DNA of 8,928 bases from Hydrogenovibrio sp. UBA654 (GTDB lineage Bacteria; Pseudomonadota; Gammaproteobacteria; Thiomicrospirales; Thiomicrospiraceae), in assembly GCA_002299585.1 (NCBI GenBank), contig DBOE01000056.1, positions 1-8,928 on the forward strand, written 5' to 3'. Shown here in pieces: positions 1 to 5,827 of this stretch. Positions within the stretch are counted from its first letter, which is position 1. The number at the start of each line of letters is the position of its first letter. The notes below the pieces were generated by a model. The model was given only the letters and a program-made list of their open reading frames with translations. It had not been told where the DNA came from and ran no database searches. The position numbers were made by a program, and so were the translations under genes.

Positions 1-162
1 TTAACTTAACTTCTTAATTATATATGCACTTAAAGAAATACCATCCTTCTTAGCTAGTGCTATAATTTTATTTTTGAATTTTTTAGTAACTCTAATATTA
101 ATAAATGAATCTGCTTTTTCAGAGCCTTTTTGTGCATTTTTATTTTTTTTTGGTGCGGCCAT
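1..162 (-). CDS. Small ribbon-helix-helix (Arc/CopG-like) DNA-binding protein
   Basis: A complete 53-residue ORF reads from ATG at 162 to TAA at 3-1. It is preceded by a good Shine-Dalgarno sequence (AAGGAAAT, about 6 nt upstream). The first 17 residues are Lys/Ala/Asn-rich and probably flexible. Residues about 18-53 fit the ribbon-helix-helix pattern: a beta strand (SFINIRVTKKFK), then helix A (KNKIIALAKKDG) and helix B (SLSAYIIKKL). Proteins of this fold dimerise, put the strand pair into the major groove, and usually act as repressors of their own gene, as antitoxins or as plasmid copy-number or partition regulators. No toxin or replication gene is visible because the window ends at its stop codon. 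A palindrome about 70 bp upstream could be its operator. The fold call is reasonably firm; the role is unknown. Confidence 0.75.
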   Translation of the reverse strand: MAAPKKNKNAQKGSEKADSFINIRVTKKFKNKIIALAKKDGISLSAYIIKKLS

Positions 163-233
163 AATTATTTCCTTTTTACCTAAAATAAATATTTGAATAC
201 TATATTATTAAAAGTTATTTTATGATTTATTTA

Positions 234-248
234 CCATGTATTACATGG
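234..248. promoter_or_regulatory. 15-bp perfect palindrome, possible operator of the RHH gene
   Basis: CCATGTA-T-TACATGG is a perfect 7-bp inverted repeat around a single central base. It lies in the AT-rich leader about 70 bp upstream of the ribbon-helix-helix start codon. Ribbon-helix-helix dimers often bind short palindromes near their own promoter, so autoregulation is plausible but not shown. Confidence 0.35.
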
Positions 249-345
249 GTCTTATTGGCTATAAGCAAATGCCGTACCATTTTTTTATAAGCTACTTGTT
301 TGGCGGTGTAATGGTTTAAAACTTGTAGGGTCTTATTGCATATAA
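247..345 (+). repeat. Pair of 18-bp direct repeats (247-264 and 328-345)
   Basis: GGGTCTTATTGGCTATAA at 247-264 recurs as GGGTCTTATTGCATATAA at 328-345, with 16 of 18 bases identical and an 81-bp period. The first copy overlaps the right arm of the palindrome at 234-248; the second lies just upstream of the IS3 orfA remnant. The rest of the intergenic stretch 163-365 holds no ORF with coding character. The pair could be regulator-binding sites or the scar of a duplication linked to IS insertion. Confidence 0.4.
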
Positions 346-365
346 TTTAAAAAAATAGGGCTAAA

Positions 366-685
366 ATGACATCAAAAATCAGAAAAGATCAAAACTATCT
401 GAGAGCATATCAAAAGTTTGAATACCCAAAATTAATAGTAGAAGAAAACTATTCCAACAAATAAGTAATAGAATTATCAGCTGTAGGGTTTTCTGCTGTA
501 ATTAGCTGAAAAAAGCAATATATAGCAGAACAAAAGTAGAAGTAGTTGAAGGTAAAACCTCTCTTTGTGTAGATAAACGCCGAATATAAAAACTAGAAAA
601 ACAACTTTTTTCTGCAAAAAGTGATAATGAATTATTAAAAAAGGCAAAATAAAAACTCTCAATACAAAAGCCAAAGAGTAAATAA
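366..685 (+). pseudogene. IS3-family (IS911-like) orfA transposase remnant
   Basis: From ATG at 366 the reading is transposase-like but broken by stops at 462-464 (TAA), 507-509 (TGA) and 537-539 (TAG). It continues in another frame from about 536, with further stops at 587, 650 and 683. Read through, the protein carries the IS3 OrfA plan: an N-terminal helix-turn-helix region (KLIVEENYSNK, then VIELSAVGFSAVIS followed by a stop where Trp is usual, then KKQYIAEQK), and then the leucine-zipper region with KLEKQLFSAKSDNELLKKA, the typical OrfA 'LE..N..LKKA' ending. Its product would make the -1 frameshifted OrfAB transposase in an active element. This copy is dead. Confidence 0.75.
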
Positions 686-692
686 AAATTAG

Positions 693-837
693 CAAAAACT
701 GATTGATGTGAGAAAAATCATTAATTATGATACATTTAAGACCTACGGCAGAAGGCGAATGAAAATAGCTCTAAAAACCAAGGTATACACCTTGTACATT
801 AGTAAGATAACCAAAATAATGAAATGATTTGACTTGA
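693..837 (+). pseudogene. IS3-family orfB fragment, cut by another IS end
   Basis: In the frame starting at 693, read-through gives KLIDVRKIINYDTF followed by KTYGRRRMKIALK and then YTLYISKITKIMK, with a TGA at 825-827. This matches the N-terminal HTH_21 part of IS3 OrfB (the 'YGxRRM..AL' motif). The start of orfB is missing or deleted. The whole DDE catalytic domain is absent, because recognisable transposase sequence stops at about 837, exactly where the GGAGCCTCTGAA IS terminus begins. This looks like a nested insertion or deletion scar. Confidence 0.65.
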
Positions 838-890
838 GGAGCCTCTGAATAAGTATGATTATTTTATGCTGGAAAATAGTGAATTTTTGT
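838..890 (+). mobile_element. Degraded IS terminus, probably IS5-like
   Basis: GGAGCCTCTGAA at 838 begins a stretch that aligns in the same orientation with 8853 onward. The first 12 bases are identical, and the shared blocks AA, ATTATTTT, CTGG and AAAATA follow in the same order over about 45 bp. Its flanking tetranucleotide is TTGA. No transposase gene follows, so this is a leftover end rather than an element. Confidence 0.5.
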
Positions 891-988
891 GTACGAAATA
901 GTATTGATATTCCAAAAGAGTAGGGGTTGATTTTACCCTCCTCCATTTATTTCTAACCCCGTTTTTAGTTAGACTAAGCTATAAATGA

Positions 989-2291
989 CTATTTATAAAA
1001 ACTATATGGATTACCTTGATAAAATTTAGGGTCGGCACTTTCTAAATAAGTATCTGTTTGATGAATGTTGCCATGATTAGCGTCCACTCTACTATTAATT
1101 TTTGACCAAAAACCTCTTGGGTGATGGCCAAAAAAACTAATCTTCATCGTGTTAATACCATAATCCATCAATTCAGCTATAGTCCATAATCTAGCTTGTT
1201 TAGTGCCATCACTATTTTTATTGACATTATTAGCATATCTATAACTAGCCGACATAGCCCCAAAATAAAATGGTGCCTTTTTTGACCATCTATCAATTCT
1301 TTCAGGTGTTAGAGCCTCATATATGGGAACAACCTTATGAACTTCACTAAAAAACTTATTACCATTACTTGCTTGATAATTAAACAAATCAGGTCCACCA
1401 ATACCAACACCATTATTAGTAGCGTAATCGCCTAACTCTATAATTTTTTCTACGCTGGTAGGTTCATCACTAGCTACACTTGTACCTGTCCTATCAGAGA
1501 TAAAGGTTCTTGAAAAATGGTTTATAGAGATAAAAGCATTAGTTTTTATAAAACTATCTTTTAAAGTATTTATATGCTGCTTTAACTGTGTTATGGATAA
1601 GTCTGAAGTGTAACCCAACCCAGACGGCATAACATAATCTTCAATATCTGTTGCTGTTTCATCAGCAATAAATACGGATAAATATGGGCTATTATCAAAT
1701 TTTGTTGCTTATAGCCTTGACCAATTTGTCATATCTAGCCATTACATTTGGATTCCACCACATGACTGTATTTCTAGCTTGCTGTTCATTATCAGAGTAA
1801 TGCGGATTCATGTAATACATGCCTCCTTGGGTATTACCTGATTTATCAAAACCTTTACCATATGTCTCCGGATCGCTATAAAACATAATCGGGTGCGTTT
1901 AATAACAACCCTTCCTCTTTATTCCAAAAAGTACGCCATGATAAACTTAAGATAATTTTTTTATTATATTTTTTGGCAAATTCCAAACTTTTTTCAATAA
2001 AGTCAAAATCATATAGATCTTTTTTAGGCTCTAAATTTCTCCAGTTCACTCTTAGTGCTAGCCCATCAAAATTCTTAACTACATCTTCATGTGTGCTAAA
2101 TCTAGTCCACCAATCTGTCCTATGCTTAGGGGACTTATAATAATCAGAAAAAGCGTACATATAGTGACCGCCTAAAGTTTTTTTATTTGCTTTTTTTTCA
2201 GGTTTTCTTCTATAAGACAAGAAGTTAAAAATAAAGTTATACCTATCAACATGGATAGCTTAAACAATTGAACTATGTTTTTATTATTCAT
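989..2291 (-). pseudogene. Glycoside-hydrolase-like lipoprotein, broken by three homopolymer frameshifts
   Basis: The N-terminus starts at ATG 2291 and encodes a lipoprotein signal: a hydrophobic stretch, then the lipobox LTSC with Cys25 and Leu at +2, which suggests the outer membrane. The frame is lost at an A8 run (plus strand T 2191-2198; one A missing), at a T4 run (plus A 1880-1883; one extra base) and at an A4 run (plus T 1700-1703; one extra base). Correcting these gives 1302 nt, exactly 434 codons ending with TAG at 991-989. The rebuilt protein has TIM-barrel-like strands (GLALRVNW, KIILSLSW, PYLSVFIADETA), the last resembling the strand-4 acid/base Glu of clan GH-A hydrolases, followed by HHPRGFW near the C-terminus. 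The exact family and substrate are not recognised. It is either a recently dead gene or one with assembly errors. The IS relics lie next to its 3' end. Confidence 0.65.
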
Positions 2292-2312
2292 AAATAATCA
2301 CTTTTAATCTAA

Positions 2313-2340
2313 ATAGTAAGTCCTTAAAATACCGACTCAA
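2313..2340 (-). promoter_or_regulatory. Possible sigma70 promoter of the broken hydrolase gene
   Basis: On the minus strand TTGAGT (2340-2335) is followed after 16 bases by TACTAT (2318-2313), about 20 bp upstream of the lipoprotein ATG at 2291. Both boxes are partial matches in AT-rich DNA, so this is tentative. No strong Shine-Dalgarno sequence is present; the leader has only AAAGTGAT. Confidence 0.3.
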
Positions 2341-2491
2341 GAACAAGGTTTTCACTAAAACTTTCAAAAATATTATGAAAAAAATCTTTTTAGTTATTAG
2401 TTAATTTGCCTATATTTCTACATAGAAAACATAAAAAATGTGGAGACCTTGATTGTACAACGATTAGCAATAAAACAACTCACCACCTAAT

Positions 2492-2521
2492 GGGGGAAAC
2501 AATTCAGGGGGCAACAATTCA
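2492..2521 (+). repeat. Two-copy 15-bp tandem repeat
   Basis: GGGGGAAACAATTCA (2492-2506) is followed directly by GGGGGCAACAATTCA (2507-2521), 14 of 15 identical. The G5 blocks stand out in otherwise AT-rich DNA. The repeat lies about 170 bp upstream of the bufferin-like gene and could be a pair of activator or repressor sites, or a slippage product. Confidence 0.65.
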
Positions 2522-2640
2522 AGATTTATGAATTTTCTACCTTATAAACAAAATATCCCCAACCTGTCACCCTAGTTATTAAGGAGCTAAAATTCAGTAA
2601 AAATGCAATCAAAAAAATCTCTCAATCGTTATTAATAATA

Positions 2641-2661
2641 GGAGCTAACTTTTATAGCTCC
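2641..2661 (+). promoter_or_regulatory. Hairpin in the leader of the bufferin-like gene
   Basis: GGAGCTA (2641-2647) and TAGCTCC (2655-2661) form a perfect 7-bp stem with a 7-nt loop, 27 nt before the start codon. No T-run follows, so it is not a terminator. The right arm can alternatively pair with an upstream GGAGCTA copy (2583-2589). Part of it, CTCCA (2658-2662), can also pair with TGGAG (2676-2680), which contains the Shine-Dalgarno sequence. This suggests competing leader structures. The hairpin is seen directly; a switch role is inference. Confidence 0.5.
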
Positions 2662-2687
2662 ATTACTTTAGTTATTGGAGAAATATA

Positions 2688-2951
2688 ATGATAAAAACAA
2701 CACTAGCAGTAGTATTCGGTACACTTATTAGTACAGGTGCAATGGCTGTACCAGAACAACCTAGTCAATGGGAAAAATGTGCAGGAGTGTCTAAAGCTGG
2801 CAAAAACAAATGTGGTGCCTTAGATGGTTCTCACAAATGTGGCGGGCAAGCAAAATTTGACAACATGAAAACAGAATGGATTTATGTTCCTAAAGGTACT
2901 TGTGATAGAATTACTGGCGGAAAAGTAGTTAAAATTGTGCCAGCAAAATAA
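2688..2951 (+). CDS. BufA1-type (DUF2282) secreted cysteine peptide, bufferin-like
   Basis: An 87-residue protein with a Sec signal peptide (residues 1-20, cleavage after AMA). The mature part of about 67 residues has four cysteines (Cys31, 42, 51, 72) and the DUF2282 pattern: EKCAGVSKAGKNKC, then HKCGGQAK, then EWIYVPKGTC, then GGK. DUF2282 proteins are the BufA1 bufferin precursors, small periplasmic peptides that bind copper once an MNIO enzyme (BufB, DUF692) with a partner (BufC) converts cysteines into thiooxazoles. Neither partner gene is in this window, so maturation would have to occur in trans or not at all. A clear GGAG Shine-Dalgarno sequence lies 7 nt before ATG. The gene heads an operon with an ECF sigma factor and is probably its main target. 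Lys50 stands before the third Cys where I recall Ser in many relatives. The family call is firm; the function is by analogy. Confidence 0.85.
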   Translation: MIKTTLAVVFGTLISTGAMAVPEQPSQWEKCAGVSKAGKNKCGALDGSHKCGGQAKFDNMKTEWIYVPKGTCDRITGGKVVKIVPAK

Positions 2952-2959
2952 ACTAACAT

Positions 2960-3003
2960 AAGCCCAAAATGGCTCTTTCTAACTAAAGCTAAACTTTGGG
3001 TTT
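2960..3003 (+). terminator. Stem-loop attenuator between the peptide and sigma genes
   Basis: AAGCCCAAA (2960-2968) pairs with TTTGGGTTT (2995-3003), a 9-bp stem with one G-U pair. The 26-nt loop contains a second small stem (CTTT/AAAG). The T-rich 3' arm continues into ATATTTAAAA. Partial termination or 3'-end protection here would give much more peptide mRNA than sigma mRNA. The uridine tract is imperfect, so it is an attenuator at best. Confidence 0.4.
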
Positions 3004-3018
3004 ATATTTAAAATAACT

Positions 3019-3501
3019 ATGCTAAACAAACAACAATTAAATAAACTCTATCAGTATAGTTATTCTCTAACCACTAATTCTGATGATGCCTACGATTTAT
3101 TACAAACAGGCTTAGAAAAATATCTCCGTAAAAATACTAACAACATAACCAATGAAATGGCTTATATTCGGCAAATTATCCGTAATCAATTTATTGACCA
3201 ACAAAGGCGAAAAAAATGTATTACCTTTGAGTCAATTGAAGCTGACAAATATCAAACTACCTTAGCCATAGATACCAGTTCATTAGAACAGATTGTGATT
3301 GTAGAAGAACAAGCCAAAATGGTTTGGGAGCTTTTAAGCACTTCTGAACGAGAAATTATTTATCTTTGGGCAATAGAAGGATATACCGCCAAACAAATTA
3401 GCGATGAAACAAGAGTACCCCGTGGCACAATCCTTTCAAGAATACACCGCTTAAAGCACAGAATCGGCAACCAATTTAAACAACTTAAAGGAGATGAATA
3501 A
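3019..3501 (+). CDS. ECF-subfamily RNA polymerase sigma factor
   Basis: A 160-residue protein, a normal length for a minimal two-domain group 4 sigma factor. Region 2 spans about residues 5-65 (SDDAYDLLQTGLEKYLRK, then AYIRQIIRNQFIDQQRR), which binds core polymerase and melts the -10. A short linker leads to region 4 at about 103-150, with the helix-turn-helix GYTAKQISDETRVPRGTILS (121-140) and RIHRLKHRI following, for -35 recognition. The gene follows the bufferin-like gene by 67 bp and overlaps the anti-sigma gene by one base (TAATG). Its ATG has only a weak Shine-Dalgarno sequence, so expression may be kept low. It probably drives the whole unit, including the DUF2282 gene, as ECF factors linked to bufferin loci do. 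Its inducing signal is unknown; metal or oxidative stress is a reasonable guess. Confidence 0.88.
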   Translation: MLNKQQLNKLYQYSYSLTTNSDDAYDLLQTGLEKYLRKNTNNITNEMAYIRQIIRNQFIDQQRRKKCITFESIEADKYQTTLAIDTSSLEQIVIVEEQAKMVWELLSTSEREIIYLWAIEGYTAKQISDETRVPRGTILSRIHRLKHRIGNQFKQLKGDE

Positions 3502-4118
3502 TGAAACTTAGTAAAAGTATGCAAAATCATCTTGGCAAAATTGAACTTAATCCTAAACAACTAGCACAACTTAACAGCATGCAACAAGAATTAGTCGTTA
3601 ATAAACAACCAGCAAACTTATTAACTAAAAAAATAGCCTTAAGCTTGGTTGCTACCATGGTATTAATAATTACAATAACTTTTTTTGCAATGCAAAAATC
3701 CATGCCACAAGAATACTGGATTGCACAAATTGCTGATGAAGTTGCTAAAAACCATCTAACTCCTAAACCATTAGAGGTTGTTTCTAACCAGATATTAGAT
3801 GTGCAAAATTATTTTACTAAGCTAGATTTTCTGCCAATTTCATCACAAATATTTAATCAACAGCTAAGCAAAAAACTTACTGGTGGTAGGTATTGCTCTA
3901 TTGAGGGTTCAAGAGCTGCTCAGCTACGCTTTGTAGAGGATAAATACAACCACACAACCTTATTTCAAACTAACTATACAGGAGAGTTTTCTGATAAACT
4001 TAAGCTACACGACAATTCTACGCCCATTACAACCTATGCACGCGGTGTGGAAATTACTATCTGGCAAGAAAAGGGGTTATTGATGGTTACTGCAAAAAAT
4101 AAAAAACAACTGCCATGA
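3501..4118 (+). CDS. Single-pass membrane anti-sigma factor partner of the ECF sigma
   Basis: A 205-residue protein. The cytoplasmic N-terminal segment (1-43) is short and helical, a single transmembrane helix lies at about 44-64, and the periplasmic domain (65-205) includes KPLEVV, the segment LTGGRYCSIEGSRAAQLRF (127-144) and a C-terminal EITIWQEKGLLMVTAK. These GGRYCSI..AAQL and WQEKGLLM patterns recur, as I recall, in membrane proteins encoded after ECF sigma genes in proteobacteria. The start overlaps the sigma stop by one base, and the end overlaps the next gene by four bases (ATGA), so all three should be translationally coupled. The role as anti-sigma is inferred from topology and position. 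No zinc-binding HxxxCxxC motif is present, so it is not a ZAS-type anti-sigma. The periplasmic Cys132 could sense redox or metal state. Confidence 0.72.
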   Translation: MKLSKSMQNHLGKIELNPKQLAQLNSMQQELVVNKQPANLLTKKIALSLVATMVLIITITFFAMQKSMPQEYWIAQIADEVAKNHLTPKPLEVVSNQILDVQNYFTKLDFLPISSQIFNQQLSKKLTGGRYCSIEGSRAAQLRFVEDKYNHTTLFQTNYTGEFSDKLKLHDNSTPITTYARGVEITIWQEKGLLMVTAKNKKQLP

Positions 4119-5827
4119 AATTTTTCTTAATCTTTATTAGTTTAATTTTTTTCGTAACTTTTGTTCAGGCACAAGTAAACAGTCATGAAAACCAGTTATA
4201 TAACCACCCTTCTCCCTACCTAGCCATGCACGGACAAGATCCTGTTAATTGGCTAATATGGCAAAAATCTGTGCTCAAAAAAGCTCAAGTAGAAAATAAA
4301 TTAATTATGATCTCTAGCGGTTATTTTTCTTGCCATTGGTGCCATGTAATGCAAAAACACAATTATCATGACCAAAAAACAGCCAGATATCTTAACCAAC
4401 ATTTTCTATCGGTAAAAATAGACCGCGAACTAACTCCAGACTTAGACAGATACCTAGTTGATTTTGCTCAGAGAGCTGCAGGTCATGCGGGTTGGCCACA
4501 GCATGTTTTTTTAACCCCTGAAGGATATCCATTTTTTGCCTTTACCTATAAACCCAACCCAGATTTTTTATTAAACTTGCAAAAAATACAGACTTTTTGG
4601 CAAAACTCACCCAACAAAATATTAACTGCAGCTAAGTCAGCGATTAAACAGACAGAAAAACCACCAGTATATAAGCTTAAATTGGCAGACTTTCAACAAA
4701 GTTTTTTACAACAACTACAACCACAAATGGATATGCTAAGTGGCGGACTAAAAGGCTCAAATAAATTTCCTAACGCTTCTATTCTAAAATCTGCTCTACT
4801 AATAACTAACAAAAATAACAACAATAACAATGAAATCATAGAATGGCTAAAAACCACTCTCGACCAAATGCAAAGCCAACATTTATTCGACCATGTATAT
4901 GGCGGTTTTTATCGTTATACCATCGACCCAGAATGGCAAACTCCACACTTTGAAAAAATGCTTTATACTCAAGCACAACTAGCTAAATTATATCTAATAG
5001 CAGGCAAAAAATTCAATCGCCAAGACTATCTAACAACCGGCAACAAAACCCTACAATATGTTCAACAACGGCTATTCCACCCTCCCTCTGGGCTTTATAA
5101 AAGTAGCCAATCAGCAGTAAACAAACAGCAAATAGAAGCTGGCGATTATGTATGGACAAAATCACAGCTAAAAAAATTATTATCCGCTAAACAATACCAA
5201 CAAATAAAACAACAGTGGCTAGAAAACCAAACCCCATACACTATTAATGAGCAACCAGCATGGCACCCAATGCCAACCGATAAATATTGGCAAGCAATAA
5301 AACAGCAACTAGCTAACAGCGATATAAAACCAGCTCAACACATACCTACCGATTCCAAAAGTATTTTAGGCTGGAATGGATTATTACTATCAGCTTTTGC
5401 TCAAGCCGTACAGCTTAAACAACTCGATTCAAAAATTGCCAATAACCTAGCTAATTCGTTAATAAAGAATCTAAGTAAAAACCAGCCACCAAGAGCAATA
5501 TCGGCTACTAATACAAACATGGGTAGAGCAAATATACAAGACTACGCCTACATAATTAAAGGGCTAGAGGATTGGGCAAGCATTAGTAAAAACAACAAAT
5601 TTAGCAAGCAAGCACAATTCTACCGCCAACAAACCAAACATAAATTTTTTAGCAAACAAGGTTGGCTCTACTCAGATAGCCCGCTACTACCAAACCAAAC
5701 TGGAAGCTGGGCAATGGCAGACAGTGCCATCCCCAGCCCAACAGCAATACTAAATTGCCGATTAATCAATCGACTGCAAAATAACCCTCTAACCTACGCA
5801 AGTTATGCAACAGCAGGGTGCAACTAA
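4115..5827 (+). CDS. Exported DUF255 thioredoxin-fold protein (SPATA20/YyaL-like), C-terminally short
   Basis: A 570-residue protein. Residues 1-19 form a Sec signal peptide (cleavage near VQA-QV), so it should act in the periplasm, unlike the familiar cytoplasmic members. The DUF255 thioredoxin-like domain spans about 23-165, with NHPSPYLAMHGQDPVNW, the CxxC motif CHWC (Cys73, Cys76) followed by HVM, KIDRE, and GWPQHVFLTPEG with the probable cis-Pro128. The rest is the six-hairpin (alpha/alpha) barrel-like part: KFPNASIL, HVYGGFYRYTIDPEWQTPHF and EKMLYTQAQLA, GDYVWT, GWNGLLLSAFAQA and IQDYAYIIKGLEDWA. The protein stops after the ILNCRLINRL segment, roughly 100 residues before the usual family end. 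Six consecutive Asn (234-239) come from an AAY repeat. The start overlaps the anti-sigma gene by 4 nt. Possible work is thiol redox handling of exported partners such as the four-Cys peptide; this is inference. Confidence 0.82.
   Translation: MKFFLIFISLIFFVTFVQAQVNSHENQLYNHPSPYLAMHGQDPVNWLIWQKSVLKKAQVENKLIMISSGYFSCHWCHVMQKHNYHDQKTARYLNQHFLSVKIDRELTPDLDRYLVDFAQRAAGHAGWPQHVFLTPEGYPFFAFTYKPNPDFLLNLQKIQTFWQNSPNKILTAAKSAIKQTEKPPVYKLKLADFQQSFLQQLQPQMDMLSGGLKGSNKFPNASILKSALLITNKNNNNNNEIIEWLKTTLDQMQSQHLFDHVYGGFYRYTIDPEWQTPHFEKMLYTQAQLAKLYLIAGKKFNRQDYLTTGNKTLQYVQQRLFHPPSGLYKSSQSAVNKQQIEAGDYVWTKSQLKKLLSAKQYQQIKQQWLENQTPYTINEQPAWHPMPTDKYWQAIKQQLANSDIKPAQHIPTDSKSILGWNGLLLSAFAQAVQLKQLDSKIANNLANSLIKNLSKNQPPRAISATNTNMGRANIQDYAYIIKGLEDWASISKNNKFSKQAQFYRQQTKHKFFSKQGWLYSDSPLLPNQTGSWAMADSAIPSPTAILNCRLINRLQNNPLTYASYATAGCN

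Larger units (their letters stand above)
366..905 (+). mobile_element. Nested insertion-sequence remnants (IS3 relic plus a foreign IS end)
   Basis: This region is composed of an IS3-family relic (orfA and orfB fragments in the same orientation) joined at 838 to a degraded end of a second element. No IS3 terminal repeat could be fixed with confidence. Positions about 905-988, up to the end of the glycoside-hydrolase pseudogene, show no coding content. They contain only a weak inverted repeat, GGGGTT at 923-928 and AACCCC at 955-960. Confidence 0.6.
2319..2687. other. Divergent intergenic region between the hydrolase relic and the bufferin-like operon
   Basis: This 370-bp region separates two divergent genes and contains no plausible ORF. 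It holds a 15-bp tandem repeat (2492-2521) and a structured leader (2573-2680) carrying three TTATT-plus-GGAG blocks. No convincing sigma70 promoter toward the plus strand was found, which would fit transcription by the downstream ECF sigma factor. I could not define an ECF -35/-10 pair; TGTCACC at 2565-2571 is the only weak candidate for a -35. Confidence 0.5.

Noticed and set aside
477..946. Two minus-strand ORFs of 72 and 67 residues across the IS relic
   Set aside because: They are hydrophobic, low-complexity antisense readings of the IS3 orfA/orfB remnant on the plus strand, without convincing ribosome sites.
923..966. GGGGTT/AACCCC inverted repeat followed by TTTTT as a plus-strand terminator
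   Set aside because: Only 6 bp of stem with a 26-nt loop and no gene upstream that needs it; too weak to annotate.
3360..3560. 66-residue minus-strand ORF
   Set aside because: Antisense shadow of the sigma and anti-sigma genes, which have clear family motifs.
4806..4832. AAY microsatellite as a contingency locus in the DUF255 gene
   Set aside because: The repeat unit is a codon triplet mix (AAT/AAC) that keeps the frame, so length changes would only alter an Asn linker, not switch expression.
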